Source: Actinomadura formosensis NBRC 14204 (GTDB lineage Bacteria > Actinomycetota > Actinomycetes > Streptosporangiales > Streptosporangiaceae). Taken from it: 64,000 bases of DNA. Below, one piece after another: positions 20,201-28,203 of the stretch (within the stretch, counting starts at the first letter, position 1; each line of letters opens with the position of its first letter). Under the pieces are notes generated by a model that was given only the letters and a program-made list of their open reading frames with translations, ran no database searches and had not been told where the DNA came from. Made by a program: the position numbers and the translations under genes. The DNA lies in contig NZ_BCQQ01000001.1 of assembly GCF_001552155.1 (NCBI RefSeq), positions 1-64,000 on the forward strand, written 5' to 3'.

Positions 20201-20542
20201 GTCGACCAGCGCGTCGAACCGCCACGCGTCGACGGCGTCGTCCGGCAGCCGGAGCGCGTACCCGGGCGGCTCGGTGACCAGGACGCGCGCGGGCGTGCGG
20301 GGCGGACGCTCCGGTTCGAGGGCGCGGCGCAGGTGCGACACGAACGACTGGAGGCCGGCGGCGGCGCGGGACGGCGCCGCCTGCGCCCACAGGTCCTCGA
20401 CGAGCCGGCCGGCGGGGACCATCGCGCCCCGCGCGGCGACGAGGCGCGCCAGCACCGAGCGTTGCCGGGGTCCGCCGAGGTCGGCGGGCACCCCCGCCAC
20501 CTCGGCGCCGAAGGCCCCGAGAACGCGTACGACAGGCGACAT
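17201..20542 (-). CDS. Large SARP-type regulator (wHTH-BTAD-AAA-TPR)
   Basis: 1113 aa. Residues 1-95 are an OmpR-like winged helix (FGAEVAGVPADLGGPRQRSVLARL), 100-245 the bacterial transcriptional activation domain (ending GRQGDALAALRRARATLTEE), then an AAA-type ATPase with Walker A VAGDAGMGKTALAER near 310 and Walker B LLLVLDDLHWADEETLALL near 405, and a long helical TPR-like C-terminus. This is the AfsR/SARP layout used for pathway-linked control of secondary metabolism or export. It lies directly downstream of the MMPL exporter in the same direction, so it may control or respond to the exported compound. A 22-bp perfect inverted repeat interrupts the linker near residues 241-263. Confidence 0.88.
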   Translation of the reverse strand: MSPVVRVLGAFGAEVAGVPADLGGPRQRSVLARLVAARGAMVPAGRLVEDLWAQAAPSRAAAGLQSFVSHLRRALEPERPPRTPARVLVTEPPGYALRLPDDAVDAWRFDALVDAAAELLESDPAEARRRAEAALAEWRGPAYAEFADLPWAAAETARLDERRRLAVERRAEAMLRLGAAAEAVPDLETHAAAEPLREEAWRLLALALYRAGRQGDALAALRRARATLTEELGVDPGPALRRLETDILAQSPGLGEDVGFEAAPARPVLRLAPAPQEPAAFVGRVRELARLTDAARDAAAGQGGLVLVAGDAGMGKTALAERFARGLAGEGWMCAWGRAPETGGAPAAWPWAELLRELAATAPPGADLAARLGPLLGDAAGRADADAVTGRFRLHLAVGDYLTAITGTAPLLLVLDDLHWADEETLALLIRLAGRLRDRPVLLVATFRHTEVADGLAAALAALARHEPVRIALGGLSPAEVAALVRGICTTRVDDAELSAIAERTGGNPFFTRETARLLDAEGLPAATRRVPAGVGDVLRRRIARLPGPVQGVLLDAAVLGRDADLRVLAELAGDDDTVLDAVEAGLGGGLVTEPAPGRMRFAHALVRDTLYGGLSRARRTRLHGRVAAALERHTPDEVASIAHHYLEAGTDPDKAVRYARRAAAAAEARFAHAAAADLWVRAVDTLRAQGPGATRERLEAEIAAIRSSALAGQVVNARKRRMAAIADARAAGDVRLLARIIASFDIPTLWTSREYGTIDRVVVEATGEALARLPGDEPELRVRLLTTLAMELEGEQDDRGLTASQEAVATARALGAPELLAAALNGAYVNGYRTADGLARRCRIATELLGLATEHDLGTYRVLAHLQLQQTAVAALDLPVARRHLEEGRRLADQYGLPLLAQIGGWYAGLVHAFAARFDAAERAYEEVGGAIGRSGIWFSERGMVFVGLFCVRLAQGRVGELVDGAAWLYRQWSHVEATADLYALALASAGRVAEAKRVAAGAGPVRLDYFFDLTMSIRALCAMALDDRDLAERAYTALLPYADHVTGGATAAATIGPVAHILGDLAVYLERPTRTAAAHYRRAAEVADRLGAAQWSEKAGAAIARLGTPAA
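19755..19821. repeat. Perfect 22-bp inverted repeat inside the SARP gene
   Basis: Arms at 19755-19776 (ends CGAAACCGACATCCT) and 19800-19821 are exact complements over 22 bases with a 23-nt spacer. They encode two unrelated stretches of the protein (RRLETDIL and EDVGFEAA) in the linker between the BTAD and ATPase domains. A repeat this long is far beyond chance in a 67-bp stretch. It would form a strong hairpin in the mRNA. Confidence 0.9.
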
Positions 20543-20593
20543 GTCCCGCTCAGCCTAGCCGGGACGCGCCCGCCCATCCCGGGCGTCCCCCGG

Positions 20594-22729
20594 TTACGCC
20601 CGGCTCGGTTCGGGCTCCCGTTCGGCCGCGGCGGCGGGCCCGGCGCCGCCATGCGGATCGATGGCCGGCAGGACCCGGGCGAGCGGCCCCGGCAGCCACC
20701 AGTTCGCCCGTCCGAGCAGCGCCATCGTGGCGGGCACCAGCACCAGCCGGACGACGCTCGCGTCCAGCGCCACCGCGACCGCGAGCCCCACCCCCATCTG
20801 CTTGACCACCAGGCCGGGGTCGGCGGCGAAGCCGAGGAAGACCGCCACCATGATCAGCGCCGCGCTGGAGATGACCCGGCCGGTCGCGGCGAGGCCGGTG
20901 GTGACCGAGCCGCGCGCGTCCCCGTGCAGCAGCCACTCCTCCCTGACCCGCGACAGCAGGAAGACCTCGTAGTCCATCGACACGCCGAACAGGACCGCGA
21001 ACATCAGCAGCAGGATGAACGACGACACCGGGACGCTGTGCGGCAGCCCGAGCAGGTCCGTGCCCCAACCCCACTGGAACACGGCCGTGAGCACCCCGTA
21101 CGCGGCGCCGATCGACAGCAGGTTCATCACGGCGGCCTTCAGCGGCGCCAGCAGCGACCGGAAGACGATCATGAGCATGACGAAGGACGTGGCGACGACC
21201 ACGCCGATCACGGGCCAGAGCCGGTCGGCCAGCATCCGGGACAGGTCCACATAGATGGCGGTCAGCCCGGTGATCTCGGCGCCCGGTGGCAGCGCGTCCG
21301 CGCGGATGCGGTCGACGAGGCCGGTCACCCGCTCGTCCTGCGGCCCGTACTCGGGCGTCACCATGATCACGGCGGCGTCGCGGTGCGGGGACAGTTGCGC
21401 CGGCGCGACCGCCGTGACCCCGTCGGTGCGGGCGAGCCGGTCCCACAGCCCCGCCAGGACGGCCTGATCGGTCTTGCGCAGATCGACGGTGACGAGCAGC
21501 GTCCCGTTCGCGCCCGGCCCGTAGGCGTCCGCGACCAGGTCGTAGGCCTGCCGGACGGTGTTGGAGGTCGGCTCGCTGCTCGCGTCGCTCGGCCAGGTCC
21601 GCATGCCGAGCGCGGGCGCGGCCAGGGTCAGCATCAGCGCCGACGCGGCGAGCAGCCACGGCCACGGGTGCCGTCCGACGTGCCCGGCCCAGCGCCGGAC
21701 CCGCGGCGACTCGACCGTGATCGTCGCGCCGTCGGCCCGGTCGCGGCGGCGCAGGACGCGGCGGCCGGCGAGCCCCAGTACCGCCGGCAGCAGCGTGACC
21801 GCGCTCAGCACGGTCGCCGCGACGACCAGGCCCGTGGTGAAGCCCATCGTCATGAACACCGGAATGCCCGACAGCACCAGCCCGCACAGCGCCAGCAGCA
21901 CGGTGAACCCCGCGAAGATCACCGACAGGCCGGCGGTCGCGATGGCCCGGCCCGCCGCCTCCGGCACGCCGAGCCCCGCCGCGAGCCCCTCCCGGTGCCG
22001 GGTGAGGATGAACAGCGCGTAGTCGATGCCGACGCCGAGCCCCACCATGGTCGCCAGCGTCGGCGCGGTGGTCGCGACATCGGTGAACGCCGCCACCAGC
22101 GTGATCCCCGACACGCCCACGCCGAGCCCGGTGAGCGCCACCGCCAGCGGCAGTCCCGCCGCGACCAGCGACCCGAACGCCAGGAAGAGGATGATCAGCG
22201 CGGCCACGATCCCGATCGCCTCGGCGACCCCGCCGGGCGCCGTCACGTTCTCGGGGACCTGGCCGCCGAACTCCACCTGGTATCCGGCCGCGTCCAGGCT
22301 CCGCGTCGCCGACCGCAGCAGGTCGAGCGTCTCCCGCGGCGCCAGGTCCGTGACGGGCACCGAGTACTGGACGGTCATCAGCGCGGTCGCGCCGTCCGGG
22401 CTCGGCCGCGCCGGGCTCACCTCGCCGACGTGCGGCAGTTTCCGCAGCTCGCCCGCCGCCGCGGCCAGCCTCGCCCGGTCGACCGTCCCGGACCTCGCGT
22501 GCACGACCACCCGCGCGTCCGCGCCCGACAGCGCGGGGAACCGCTCCCGCAGCAGGTCGGTGGCCTGCTGCGACCCCGTCCCGGCCAGCGTGTAGTCGTC
22601 GTGCGGGGCGCCCCCGGCGACCCCCGCGAGCCCGGCCATCGCGGCGACGAGGGTCAGCCACAGGGCAATGAACCGCCAGGGCCGCGACGCCGCGGCCCTC
22701 CCCAGGCGGTAAAGCAGACGGGACATCAT
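20594..22729 (-). CDS. MMPL/RND-family exporter
   Basis: 711 aa from tandem ATGs at 22724-22729 behind GGGGAGAAA. Two halves each with an extracellular loop and a bundle of spans: TM1 near 14-35, then a loop (residues 40-165), a five-span block with VGIDYALFILTRHREGL (about 230-250), a second loop, and a second block with FGVSMDYEVFLLSRVREEW. The GxxxDY proton-relay motifs in both halves are those of MMPL transporters, which move lipids or other hydrophobic compounds. It is divergent from the deaminase-like gene and precedes the SARP regulator by 51 bp. Confidence 0.9.
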   Translation of the reverse strand: MMSRLLYRLGRAAASRPWRFIALWLTLVAAMAGLAGVAGGAPHDDYTLAGTGSQQATDLLRERFPALSGADARVVVHARSGTVDRARLAAAAGELRKLPHVGEVSPARPSPDGATALMTVQYSVPVTDLAPRETLDLLRSATRSLDAAGYQVEFGGQVPENVTAPGGVAEAIGIVAALIILFLAFGSLVAAGLPLAVALTGLGVGVSGITLVAAFTDVATTAPTLATMVGLGVGIDYALFILTRHREGLAAGLGVPEAAGRAIATAGLSVIFAGFTVLLALCGLVLSGIPVFMTMGFTTGLVVAATVLSAVTLLPAVLGLAGRRVLRRRDRADGATITVESPRVRRWAGHVGRHPWPWLLAASALMLTLAAPALGMRTWPSDASSEPTSNTVRQAYDLVADAYGPGANGTLLVTVDLRKTDQAVLAGLWDRLARTDGVTAVAPAQLSPHRDAAVIMVTPEYGPQDERVTGLVDRIRADALPPGAEITGLTAIYVDLSRMLADRLWPVIGVVVATSFVMLMIVFRSLLAPLKAAVMNLLSIGAAYGVLTAVFQWGWGTDLLGLPHSVPVSSFILLLMFAVLFGVSMDYEVFLLSRVREEWLLHGDARGSVTTGLAATGRVISSAALIMVAVFLGFAADPGLVVKQMGVGLAVAVALDASVVRLVLVPATMALLGRANWWLPGPLARVLPAIDPHGGAGPAAAAEREPEPSRA

Positions 22730-22836
22730 TTTCTCCCCAGAAACGGCATTCTCCGACCGGCTGAGGATCGCGCGGCGCCCTTGGCGCCCACTTGGCGGTG
22801 ACTTGCGGTCCCGCCGCACCCCGTACGCTGGGCGAC

Positions 22837-23175
22837 GTGAGCGAGCTGAACCCCGAGGACGCGAAGATCATCACCCTGGCCCGGTCGGCGCGGGCCCGCA
22901 CCGGCGCCGCCGAGGGCGCCGCCGTGCGCGACGAGACGGGCCGCACCTACTCCGCCACGAGCGTGGACCTGCCGTCCCTCAAGCTCTCGGCCCTCAAGGT
23001 CGCCGTCGCGATGGCCGTCTCCAGCGGCGCCGAGGACCTGGAGGCCGCCGCCGTCGTCACCGCGGCCGACGCCCCCGACCCGTCCGACATCACCGCCGTC
23101 CGGGACCTCGGCCCCAAGGCTCCCGTCCTCATCGCCGGCCCCGACGGCAGTGTCCATGGCGTCGCCGGTGTGTGA
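22837..23175 (+). CDS. Cytidine-deaminase-like protein lacking the zinc site
   Basis: 112 aa from the GTG at 22837, seven bases after the -10-like TACGCT (22824-22829), so probably leaderless. The fold pattern (ARSARARTGAAEGAAVRDE, LKLSALKVAVAMAVSSGA) resembles cytidine deaminase, and relatives near era are usually annotated as such. However, the protein has no cysteine at all and no HAE motif, so the catalytic zinc cannot be bound. It is therefore likely a non-catalytic relative with a structural or binding role. It sits on the opposite strand to era, corC and ybeY. Confidence 0.7.
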   Translation: MSELNPEDAKIITLARSARARTGAAEGAAVRDETGRTYSATSVDLPSLKLSALKVAVAMAVSSGAEDLEAAAVVTAADAPDPSDITAVRDLGPKAPVLIAGPDGSVHGVAGV

Positions 23176-23193
23176 TGCGCCGGTGTGTGATGC
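23164..23193. repeat. 15-bp tandem duplication across a stop codon
   Basis: GCCGGTGTGTGATGC occurs twice in tandem (23164-23178 and 23179-23193), followed by more degenerate GCCGGT copies. The first copy contains the TGA of the deaminase-like gene. It lies between two convergent genes and looks like replication slippage. Confidence 0.8.
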
Positions 23194-23222
23194 GGACGCG
23201 CCGGTAAGCCGGTGATGGGCGC

Positions 23223-24554
23223 CTAGCGGGTCTGGCCGGAATCCTCGGTGTCCGGCGCTTCCGCGGCGGTGGCGCCCAGCCTGCGCACCAGCACCGTGCC
23301 TATGCGGTTGCGGCGGCCCGCGATGGTCTCGGCCTTGAGGGACAGGACGGGGCCGTTCTCGGCGGAGCCGACCGCGGCCGTGGAGCCCTCGATGGGGACC
23401 CGGCCGAGGGCGTGGGCGAGCAGGCCGCCGACCGTCTCGACCTCCTCGGCGTCGAGTTCGACGCCGAACAGCTCGGCGAGGTCCTCGACGGGCAGGCGGG
23501 CGGTGACGCGGGCGGCGCCGTCCGGCAGCCAGGTGACGGGCGGGGTCTCGCGGTCGTACTCGTCGGTGATCTCCCCGACGATCTCCTCCAGGATGTCCTC
23601 GATGGTGACGAGGCCGGCGGTGCCGCCGTACTCGTCGATGACGATCGCGACGTGGATCTGCCGGGCCTGCATCTCGCGCAGCAGCTCGTCGATCGGCTTG
23701 CTGTCGGGGACGTAGGTGGCCGGCCGCATCACCGAGCCGACCGTCTCCACGGATTCGCTCTCCCGGTGCTCCTGGGTGTGGCGGACGATGTCCTTCAGGT
23801 AGGCGATGCCGACGACGTCGTCCTCGTTCTCGCCGACGACGGGGATGCGGGAGAAACCGCTGCGCAGCGCCAGCGACAGCGCCTGCCGCAGCGTCTTGGT
23901 GCGCTCGATGAACACGATGTCGGTGCGCGGCACCATCACCTCGCGGACGAGGGTGTCGCCCAGCTCGAACACCGAGTGGATCATCTCCCGCTCGACCGGC
24001 TCGATCAGGCTGCGCTGCTCGGCGAGGTCGACGAGGTCGCGCAGTTCCGCCTCGGACGCGAACGGGCCCTCCCGGAACCCCTTGCCGGGCGTCAGCGCGT
24101 TGCCGAGCGCGATCAGCAGCCGGGGCAGCGGCCCGAACACCCGCGTCACCGGATGGATCACGGCGGCGCCCGCCAGCGCGATCCGCTCGGCGTGCTGGAT
24201 GCCGAGGGTGCGCGGTCCGACCCCGATCACCACATAGCTGACCACGATCATGATCGCGGCGGCGGTGACGTAGGCGCGCCACGTCTCGTTCAGCCAGGAG
24301 ATGCACAGGTCCGCCACGATCACGGTCGCGACCAGCTCGCAGCCGATCCGCAGCAGCAGCACCATGTTGACGTAGCGGGCCGGGTCGGCGACGACCTCCG
24401 CGAGCCGTTCCGCGCCGCGCCGCCCCTCGCGGACGGCCTCATCGACGGTGACGCGCGACACCCGGGCGAGCGCCGCCTCGGTGCCGGCCAGCAGCCCCGC
24501 CAAGAGGACCAGGCCCACCGCCAGGGCCGACAGCCACGCCTGCGCGGTGCTCAT
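23223..24554 (-). CDS. CorC/CNNM-type membrane protein with CBS pair
   Basis: 443 aa from the ATG at 24552-24554, which shares one base with the ybeY stop. A DUF21/CNNM membrane domain with three or four spans covers about 1-145 (LAVGLVLLAGLLAGTEAAL at the start). Two CBS domains follow (VPRTDIVFIERTKTLRQAL; GYSRIPVVGE-like FSRIPVVGENEDD; IVIDEYGGTAGLVTIEDILE), and the last 80 residues are the CorC_HlyC FAD-like domain. Family members take part in Mg2+ or Co2+ export or resistance. It belongs to the phoH-ybeY-corC operon. Confidence 0.88.
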   Translation of the reverse strand: MSTAQAWLSALAVGLVLLAGLLAGTEAALARVSRVTVDEAVREGRRGAERLAEVVADPARYVNMVLLLRIGCELVATVIVADLCISWLNETWRAYVTAAAIMIVVSYVVIGVGPRTLGIQHAERIALAGAAVIHPVTRVFGPLPRLLIALGNALTPGKGFREGPFASEAELRDLVDLAEQRSLIEPVEREMIHSVFELGDTLVREVMVPRTDIVFIERTKTLRQALSLALRSGFSRIPVVGENEDDVVGIAYLKDIVRHTQEHRESESVETVGSVMRPATYVPDSKPIDELLREMQARQIHVAIVIDEYGGTAGLVTIEDILEEIVGEITDEYDRETPPVTWLPDGAARVTARLPVEDLAELFGVELDAEEVETVGGLLAHALGRVPIEGSTAAVGSAENGPVLSLKAETIAGRRNRIGTVLVRRLGATAAEAPDTEDSGQTR

Positions 24555-25030
24555 CAGCCGCCGCGTTTCTCCCGCCAGGAGGTGAGGAGCTCGGCCTGCA
24601 GGCCGAACATCTCCTTGTGCTCCTCCGGCTCGGCATGGTCGTAACCGAGGAGATGGAGGATGCCGTGCGCGCACAGCAGCTCCAGCTCGTCCCCGGTGCT
24701 GTGCCCGGCCTCCCGCGCCTGCCTCTCCGCCACCGACGGGCACAGGACGACGTCGCCGAGCAGCCCCGGATCGGTCTCGCCGTCCTCGTCGGCGCCGCCG
24801 GACAGGTGGCCGGGACGCAGCTCGTCCATGGGGAACGACAGCACGTCGGTCGGGCCCGGCTCGTCCATCCACTTCTCGTGCAGCTCGGTCATCGCGGCCT
24901 CGTCGACCAGCAGGACCGACAGCTCCGCCAGCGGGTGGACGCGCATGCCGTCCAGAACGTGCCGCGACAGCCGCTCGATCGCCTTCTCGTCGACCGGGAC
25001 GCCGGACTCGTTCAGCACCTCGATGCTCAC
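24554..25030 (-). CDS. ybeY: Endoribonuclease YbeY (rRNA maturation)
   Basis: 158 aa. The metal-binding motif [11 protein letters not shown] provides H122, H126 and H132, and the [10 protein letters not shown] block is present. It processes the 3' end of 16S rRNA and takes part in 70S quality control. Its start overlaps the phoH stop by 4 nt, and its stop overlaps corC by one base. Confidence 0.95.
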   Translation of the reverse strand: MSIEVLNESGVPVDEKAIERLSRHVLDGMRVHPLAELSVLLVDEAAMTELHEKWMDEPGPTDVLSFPMDELRPGHLSGGADEDGETDPGLLGDVVLCPSVAERQAREAGHSTGDELELLCAHGILHLLGYDHAEPEEHKEMFGLQAELLTSWREKRGG

Positions 25031-26106
25031 TGCCGCCCTCGCTTGCGGGATCCGCCGCGTCCGGCCGCACCCTGCTTGATCTCCGGCACGCGCGCCTCGT
25101 CCCAGCGGTTGTAGGCGTCGACGATGTCGGTGACGAGCCTGTGCCGGACGACGTCGCGGCTGGTCAGCCGACAGAAGTCGATGTCCTCGACGCCCTCCAG
25201 GATCTCCTGGACGACGCGCAGCCCGCTCATCTGCCCGGCGGGGAGGTCGACCTGCGTGACGTCGCCCGTCACGACGACCTTCGAGCCGAAGCCGAGCCGG
25301 GTGAGGAACATCTTCATCTGCTCGGGCGAGGTGTTCTGCGCCTCGTCCAGGATGATGAACGAGTCGTTCAGCGTCCGCCCGCGCATGTAGGCGAGGGGGG
25401 CGACCTCGATGGTCCCGGCGGCCATCAGGCGCGGGATCGAGTCGGGGTCGAGCATGTCGTGCAGCGCGTCGTACAGCGGCCGCAGGTACGGGTCGATCTT
25501 CTCGTAGAGCGTTCCGGGCAGGAACCCGAGCCGCTCCCCCGCCTCGACCGCGGGACGCGTCAGGATGATGCGGTTGACCTGCTTGTCCTGCAGCGCGCGG
25601 ACGGCCTTGGCCATCGCCAGGTACGTCTTGCCGGTGCCGGCGGGGCCGATCCCGAACACGATCGTGTGCCTGTCGATCGCGTCGACGTAGCGCCGCTGGT
25701 TCAGCGTCTTCGGGCGGATCGTCCGGCCCCGGCTGGACAGCACGTCCAGGGTGAGGACCTCCGCCGGCCGCGCGTCGCTCTCACCGCGCAGCATCGCGAG
25801 GCTGCGCTCAACGGCGTCGGGAGTGAGCTGCGTGCCGCCCTTCAGCAGTTCGAACATCTCGGTGAAGAGCCGGGAGACCAGGTCGGTCTCGCTCTCGGGC
25901 CCGGTCACGGTGATCTCGTTGCCGCGGACGTGGATGTCGATGTCGCTGCCGAACGCCTGCTCGATCGTGTGGAGCAGTTCGTCCCGGGAGCCCAGCAGGC
26001 TCACCATCGAATGGTCGTCCGGCACCACGATCTTGATCTGCGAGCGCGCGCCGTTCCGGTCGTCGCGCTCCGGGCGAGTTGACCTCGTGTGAGTTGATTC
26101 GACCAT
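25027..26106 (-). CDS. phoH: PhoH-family ATPase (PhoH-like, KH plus P-loop)
   Basis: 359 aa from the ATG at 26104-26106; two upstream in-frame ATGs (26175 and 26196) would add 23 or 30 residues and cannot be excluded. An N-terminal KH-like region ([20 protein letters not shown]) precedes the ATPase with Walker [36 protein letters not shown] and Walker [19 protein letters not shown] basic tail ends the protein. PhoH/YbeZ ATPases act with YbeY in rRNA processing, consistent with the coupled gene order. Confidence 0.92.
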   Translation of the reverse strand: MVESTHTRSTRPERDDRNGARSQIKIVVPDDHSMVSLLGSRDELLHTIEQAFGSDIDIHVRGNEITVTGPESETDLVSRLFTEMFELLKGGTQLTPDAVERSLAMLRGESDARPAEVLTLDVLSSRGRTIRPKTLNQRRYVDAIDRHTIVFGIGPAGTGKTYLAMAKAVRALQDKQVNRIILTRPAVEAGERLGFLPGTLYEKIDPYLRPLYDALHDMLDPDSIPRLMAAGTIEVAPLAYMRGRTLNDSFIILDEAQNTSPEQMKMFLTRLGFGSKVVVTGDVTQVDLPAGQMSGLRVVQEILEGVEDIDFCRLTSRDVVRHRLVTDIVDAYNRWDEARVPEIKQGAAGRGGSRKRGRQ

Positions 26107-26250
26107 CAGCCGGGCCTTGCGGCCTTTCGGACCTGCCTTCTGTGTACTCAGGGTGTCCAGGTATGCCACATCCATCGTACTGGGCACCCCCGCCACGGCG
26201 CCGAAGGATTTTTCGCGCGCCGAACGCCCCTGCGGGGCCGCGGCCGGGGG

Positions 26251-26595
26251 TCAGCCGGGCGGCCAGTTGAGGCCACGCCCGCCGAGCACGTGGGCGTGCA
26301 CGTGGAAGACGGTCTGGCCGGCCTGGGCGCCGGTGTTGATCACGACCCGGTAGCCGGTGTCGGCGATGCCCTCGTCGACCGCGACCTGGTGCGCCTCGCG
26401 GACGACCTCGGCCAGCAGCTCGGCGTCGGACGCGGCGAGCTCGGCGGCGGTCGAGTGGTGCTCCCTGGGGATGACCAGCACATGCGTGGGCGCCTGGGGG
26501 TTGATGTCACGGAACGCCACCACCCCCGCCGACTCGCGGACGATCTTGGCGGGCACGTCACCAGAAACGATCTTGCAGAACAGGCAGTCGGTCAT
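26251..26595 (-). CDS. HIT-family nucleotide hydrolase
   Basis: 114 aa from the ATG at 26593-26595 (MTDCLFCKIVSGDVPAK); the frame is open further upstream without a start signal. CxxC near the N-terminus binds zinc, and the histidine triad is in GQTVFHVHAHVLGG (H-x-H-x-H). These proteins hydrolyse nucleoside phosphoramidates such as AMP-lysine. It begins the minus-strand HIT-phoH-ybeY-corC block. The 278-bp space to the sigma factor gene holds no gene that I can support. Confidence 0.92.
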   Translation of the reverse strand: MTDCLFCKIVSGDVPAKIVRESAGVVAFRDINPQAPTHVLVIPREHHSTAAELAASDAELLAEVVREAHQVAVDEGIADTGYRVVINTGAQAGQTVFHVHAHVLGGRGLNWPPG

Positions 26596-26873
26596 CTGTC
26601 TCCCCTCGCCGCGGCCGCGACCGCCCCGGAATCCTATCGAGCCCCGCGCCGGCACGGCCCGCGGCGCCCCGTGGTGGATCGGTTTTCCCCCATCGACTCT
26701 CCGGTTACGGTCACCATTCCGACCGGTCACTGGTTAAGGTTGTCAGCTCAAGGCGTACCCCCTGGTTCGCACGGCGTTGCGGCACGTCTCGGCCGGGCGG
26801 GGGCGCCCGATTCACGCCACCCCGAGGGCGACCGTCCGAATGGACGGCCGGGGCCGGCGAAGGCGGCGGATAG

Positions 26874-27482
26874 GTGACCGAGGCAGACCAGGACATGCCC
26901 TTTCGTAAACCGGGCGACGAGGGTGCGCGTCCAACTGACGTGACCGAGACCCTCGTGGCCAGGGGCACGGCGGGGGCGGTGGCCGTCGCCTGGGACGCCG
27001 ACCAGGCTGTGACCGCGCTCTACAGCGCCAACTACCGTTCGCTGGTACGCCTGGCGGCCATGCTCGTACGGGACGCCGGGACGGCCGAGGAGGTCGTCCA
27101 GGACGCCTTCGTGGCGATGCACGGCGGATGGCGCCGCCTGCGCGATCCCGACAAGGCCCTGTCGTACCTGCGCCAATCGGTGGTGAACCGGTCGCGATCG
27201 GTGCTCCGGCACCGCGCCGTCGTCGAGAAGTACGCTCCGAAGGGCTTGCCGGACGCGCCGAGCGCGGAGGCCGGGGCCATCGGGGAGCTGGAACGCTCGG
27301 CGGTCATCGACGCGCTGTCCCGGCTTCCCGCCCGCCAGCGGGAGGCGCTCGTCCTTCGCTACTACGCCGATCTCTCCGAAGCGGAGATCGCCAACACGAT
27401 GGGCATCTCCCGCGGCGCCGTGAAAAGTCATACGGCGCGCGGAATGACCGCGCTACGCAACGTCCTGGAGCAGTTCTCATGA
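26874..27482 (+). CDS. ECF-type RNA polymerase sigma factor, SigE-like
   Basis: 202 aa from the GTG at 26874. A 45-residue N-terminal extension precedes region 2 (YSANYRSLVRLAAMLVRDAG, EEVVQDAFVAMHGGWRRL) and region 4 (LPARQREALVLRYYADLSEA, EIANTMGISRGAVKSHTARG). The TARG/ALRNVL end is like the SigE-type ECF subfamily of actinomycetes. It redirects RNA polymerase to a small regulon. The last bases overlap the start of the next gene (ATGA), a single-span protein that is the natural candidate for its partner. Confidence 0.9.
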   Translation: MTEADQDMPFRKPGDEGARPTDVTETLVARGTAGAVAVAWDADQAVTALYSANYRSLVRLAAMLVRDAGTAEEVVQDAFVAMHGGWRRLRDPDKALSYLRQSVVNRSRSVLRHRAVVEKYAPKGLPDAPSAEAGAIGELERSAVIDALSRLPARQREALVLRYYADLSEAEIANTMGISRGAVKSHTARGMTALRNVLEQFS

Positions 27483-28174
27483 CCACCGACCCCCACGACG
27501 AGCACGGCGAGATCCTGCGCCGCGCCCTGCGCGCGGAGGCGGACTCGGTCAACCCCGCGGGCGACGGCCTGGAGCGCATCCGGGCCCGGATCGCCGAGGG
27601 GCAGGGCCGCCGGTTCGGTCTCGGACGGTTCGGTCCCGCCCGGTTCGGGTGGGACCGGTTCACCGTCGGCTGGGCGCGGCCCGTCTTCGCCGTGGCCGCC
27701 GCTGTGGTGATCGCCGGCCTCGGCGTGACGGCACCGCAGACCATCAACCTCATCCAGCAGTCGGTCGGCAGCAACGGGCCGTCCGACAGCGGGCACGGCG
27801 ACGCCGACGGGGACCGCAGCGACTCCCAGGGCAGCCCCGAGTTCCCCGACCCGGCTTCGCCGGGGAGCAGCGTGTCCGGCGCGCCGACGACCACGTCGAC
27901 GGCCCGCCCCAGTTCGTCACCCGGGCTGTCGTCCTGCCGCATCCCGCCGCCGGCGTCGGGCACCGCCTCCGCCTCGCCCAGCACCGCCGCCACGCCGTCG
28001 CCCACGACCAAGCCGTGCCCGAGCGAGACGCCGACCGCCCGGCCCAGCACGCCGACGACGCCGACCGAGCCCACCACGCCGCCGACGACGCCGCAGCCCA
28101 CCGATCAGCCGACGCAGACGCCGACGAGCGCCCCCGTGAACCCGGGCGAGCAGGGCGCCGCGACCACTCCCTGA
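27479..28174 (+). CDS. Single-span membrane protein with Pro/Thr-rich exterior; sigma partner candidate
   Basis: 231 aa. The cytoplasmic N-terminus (1-62; HDEHGEILRRALRAEADSVN, DGLERIRARIAEGQGRR) is followed by a transmembrane segment near 66-85 (VFAVAAAVVIAGLGVTAPQ). The outer 140 residues are almost only Thr, Pro and Ser (PTTPTEPTTPPTTPQPTDQP) with two Cys, like a wall-spanning spacer. There is no HxxxCxxC zinc anti-sigma motif. Position, 4-nt overlap with the sigma gene and topology suggest an anti-sigma or sensory role; this is inference. Confidence 0.7.
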   Translation: MTTDPHDEHGEILRRALRAEADSVNPAGDGLERIRARIAEGQGRRFGLGRFGPARFGWDRFTVGWARPVFAVAAAVVIAGLGVTAPQTINLIQQSVGSNGPSDSGHGDADGDRSDSQGSPEFPDPASPGSSVSGAPTTTSTARPSSSPGLSSCRIPPPASGTASASPSTAATPSPTTKPCPSETPTARPSTPTTPTEPTTPPTTPQPTDQPTQTPTSAPVNPGEQGAATTP

Positions 28175-28203
28175 CGCCGGGGCCGTGCCCTGACGCGCGG
28201 CGG

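Noticed and set aside
22837..23175. Calling the product an active cytidine deaminase
   Set aside because: No cysteine and no HAE motif, so no zinc site.
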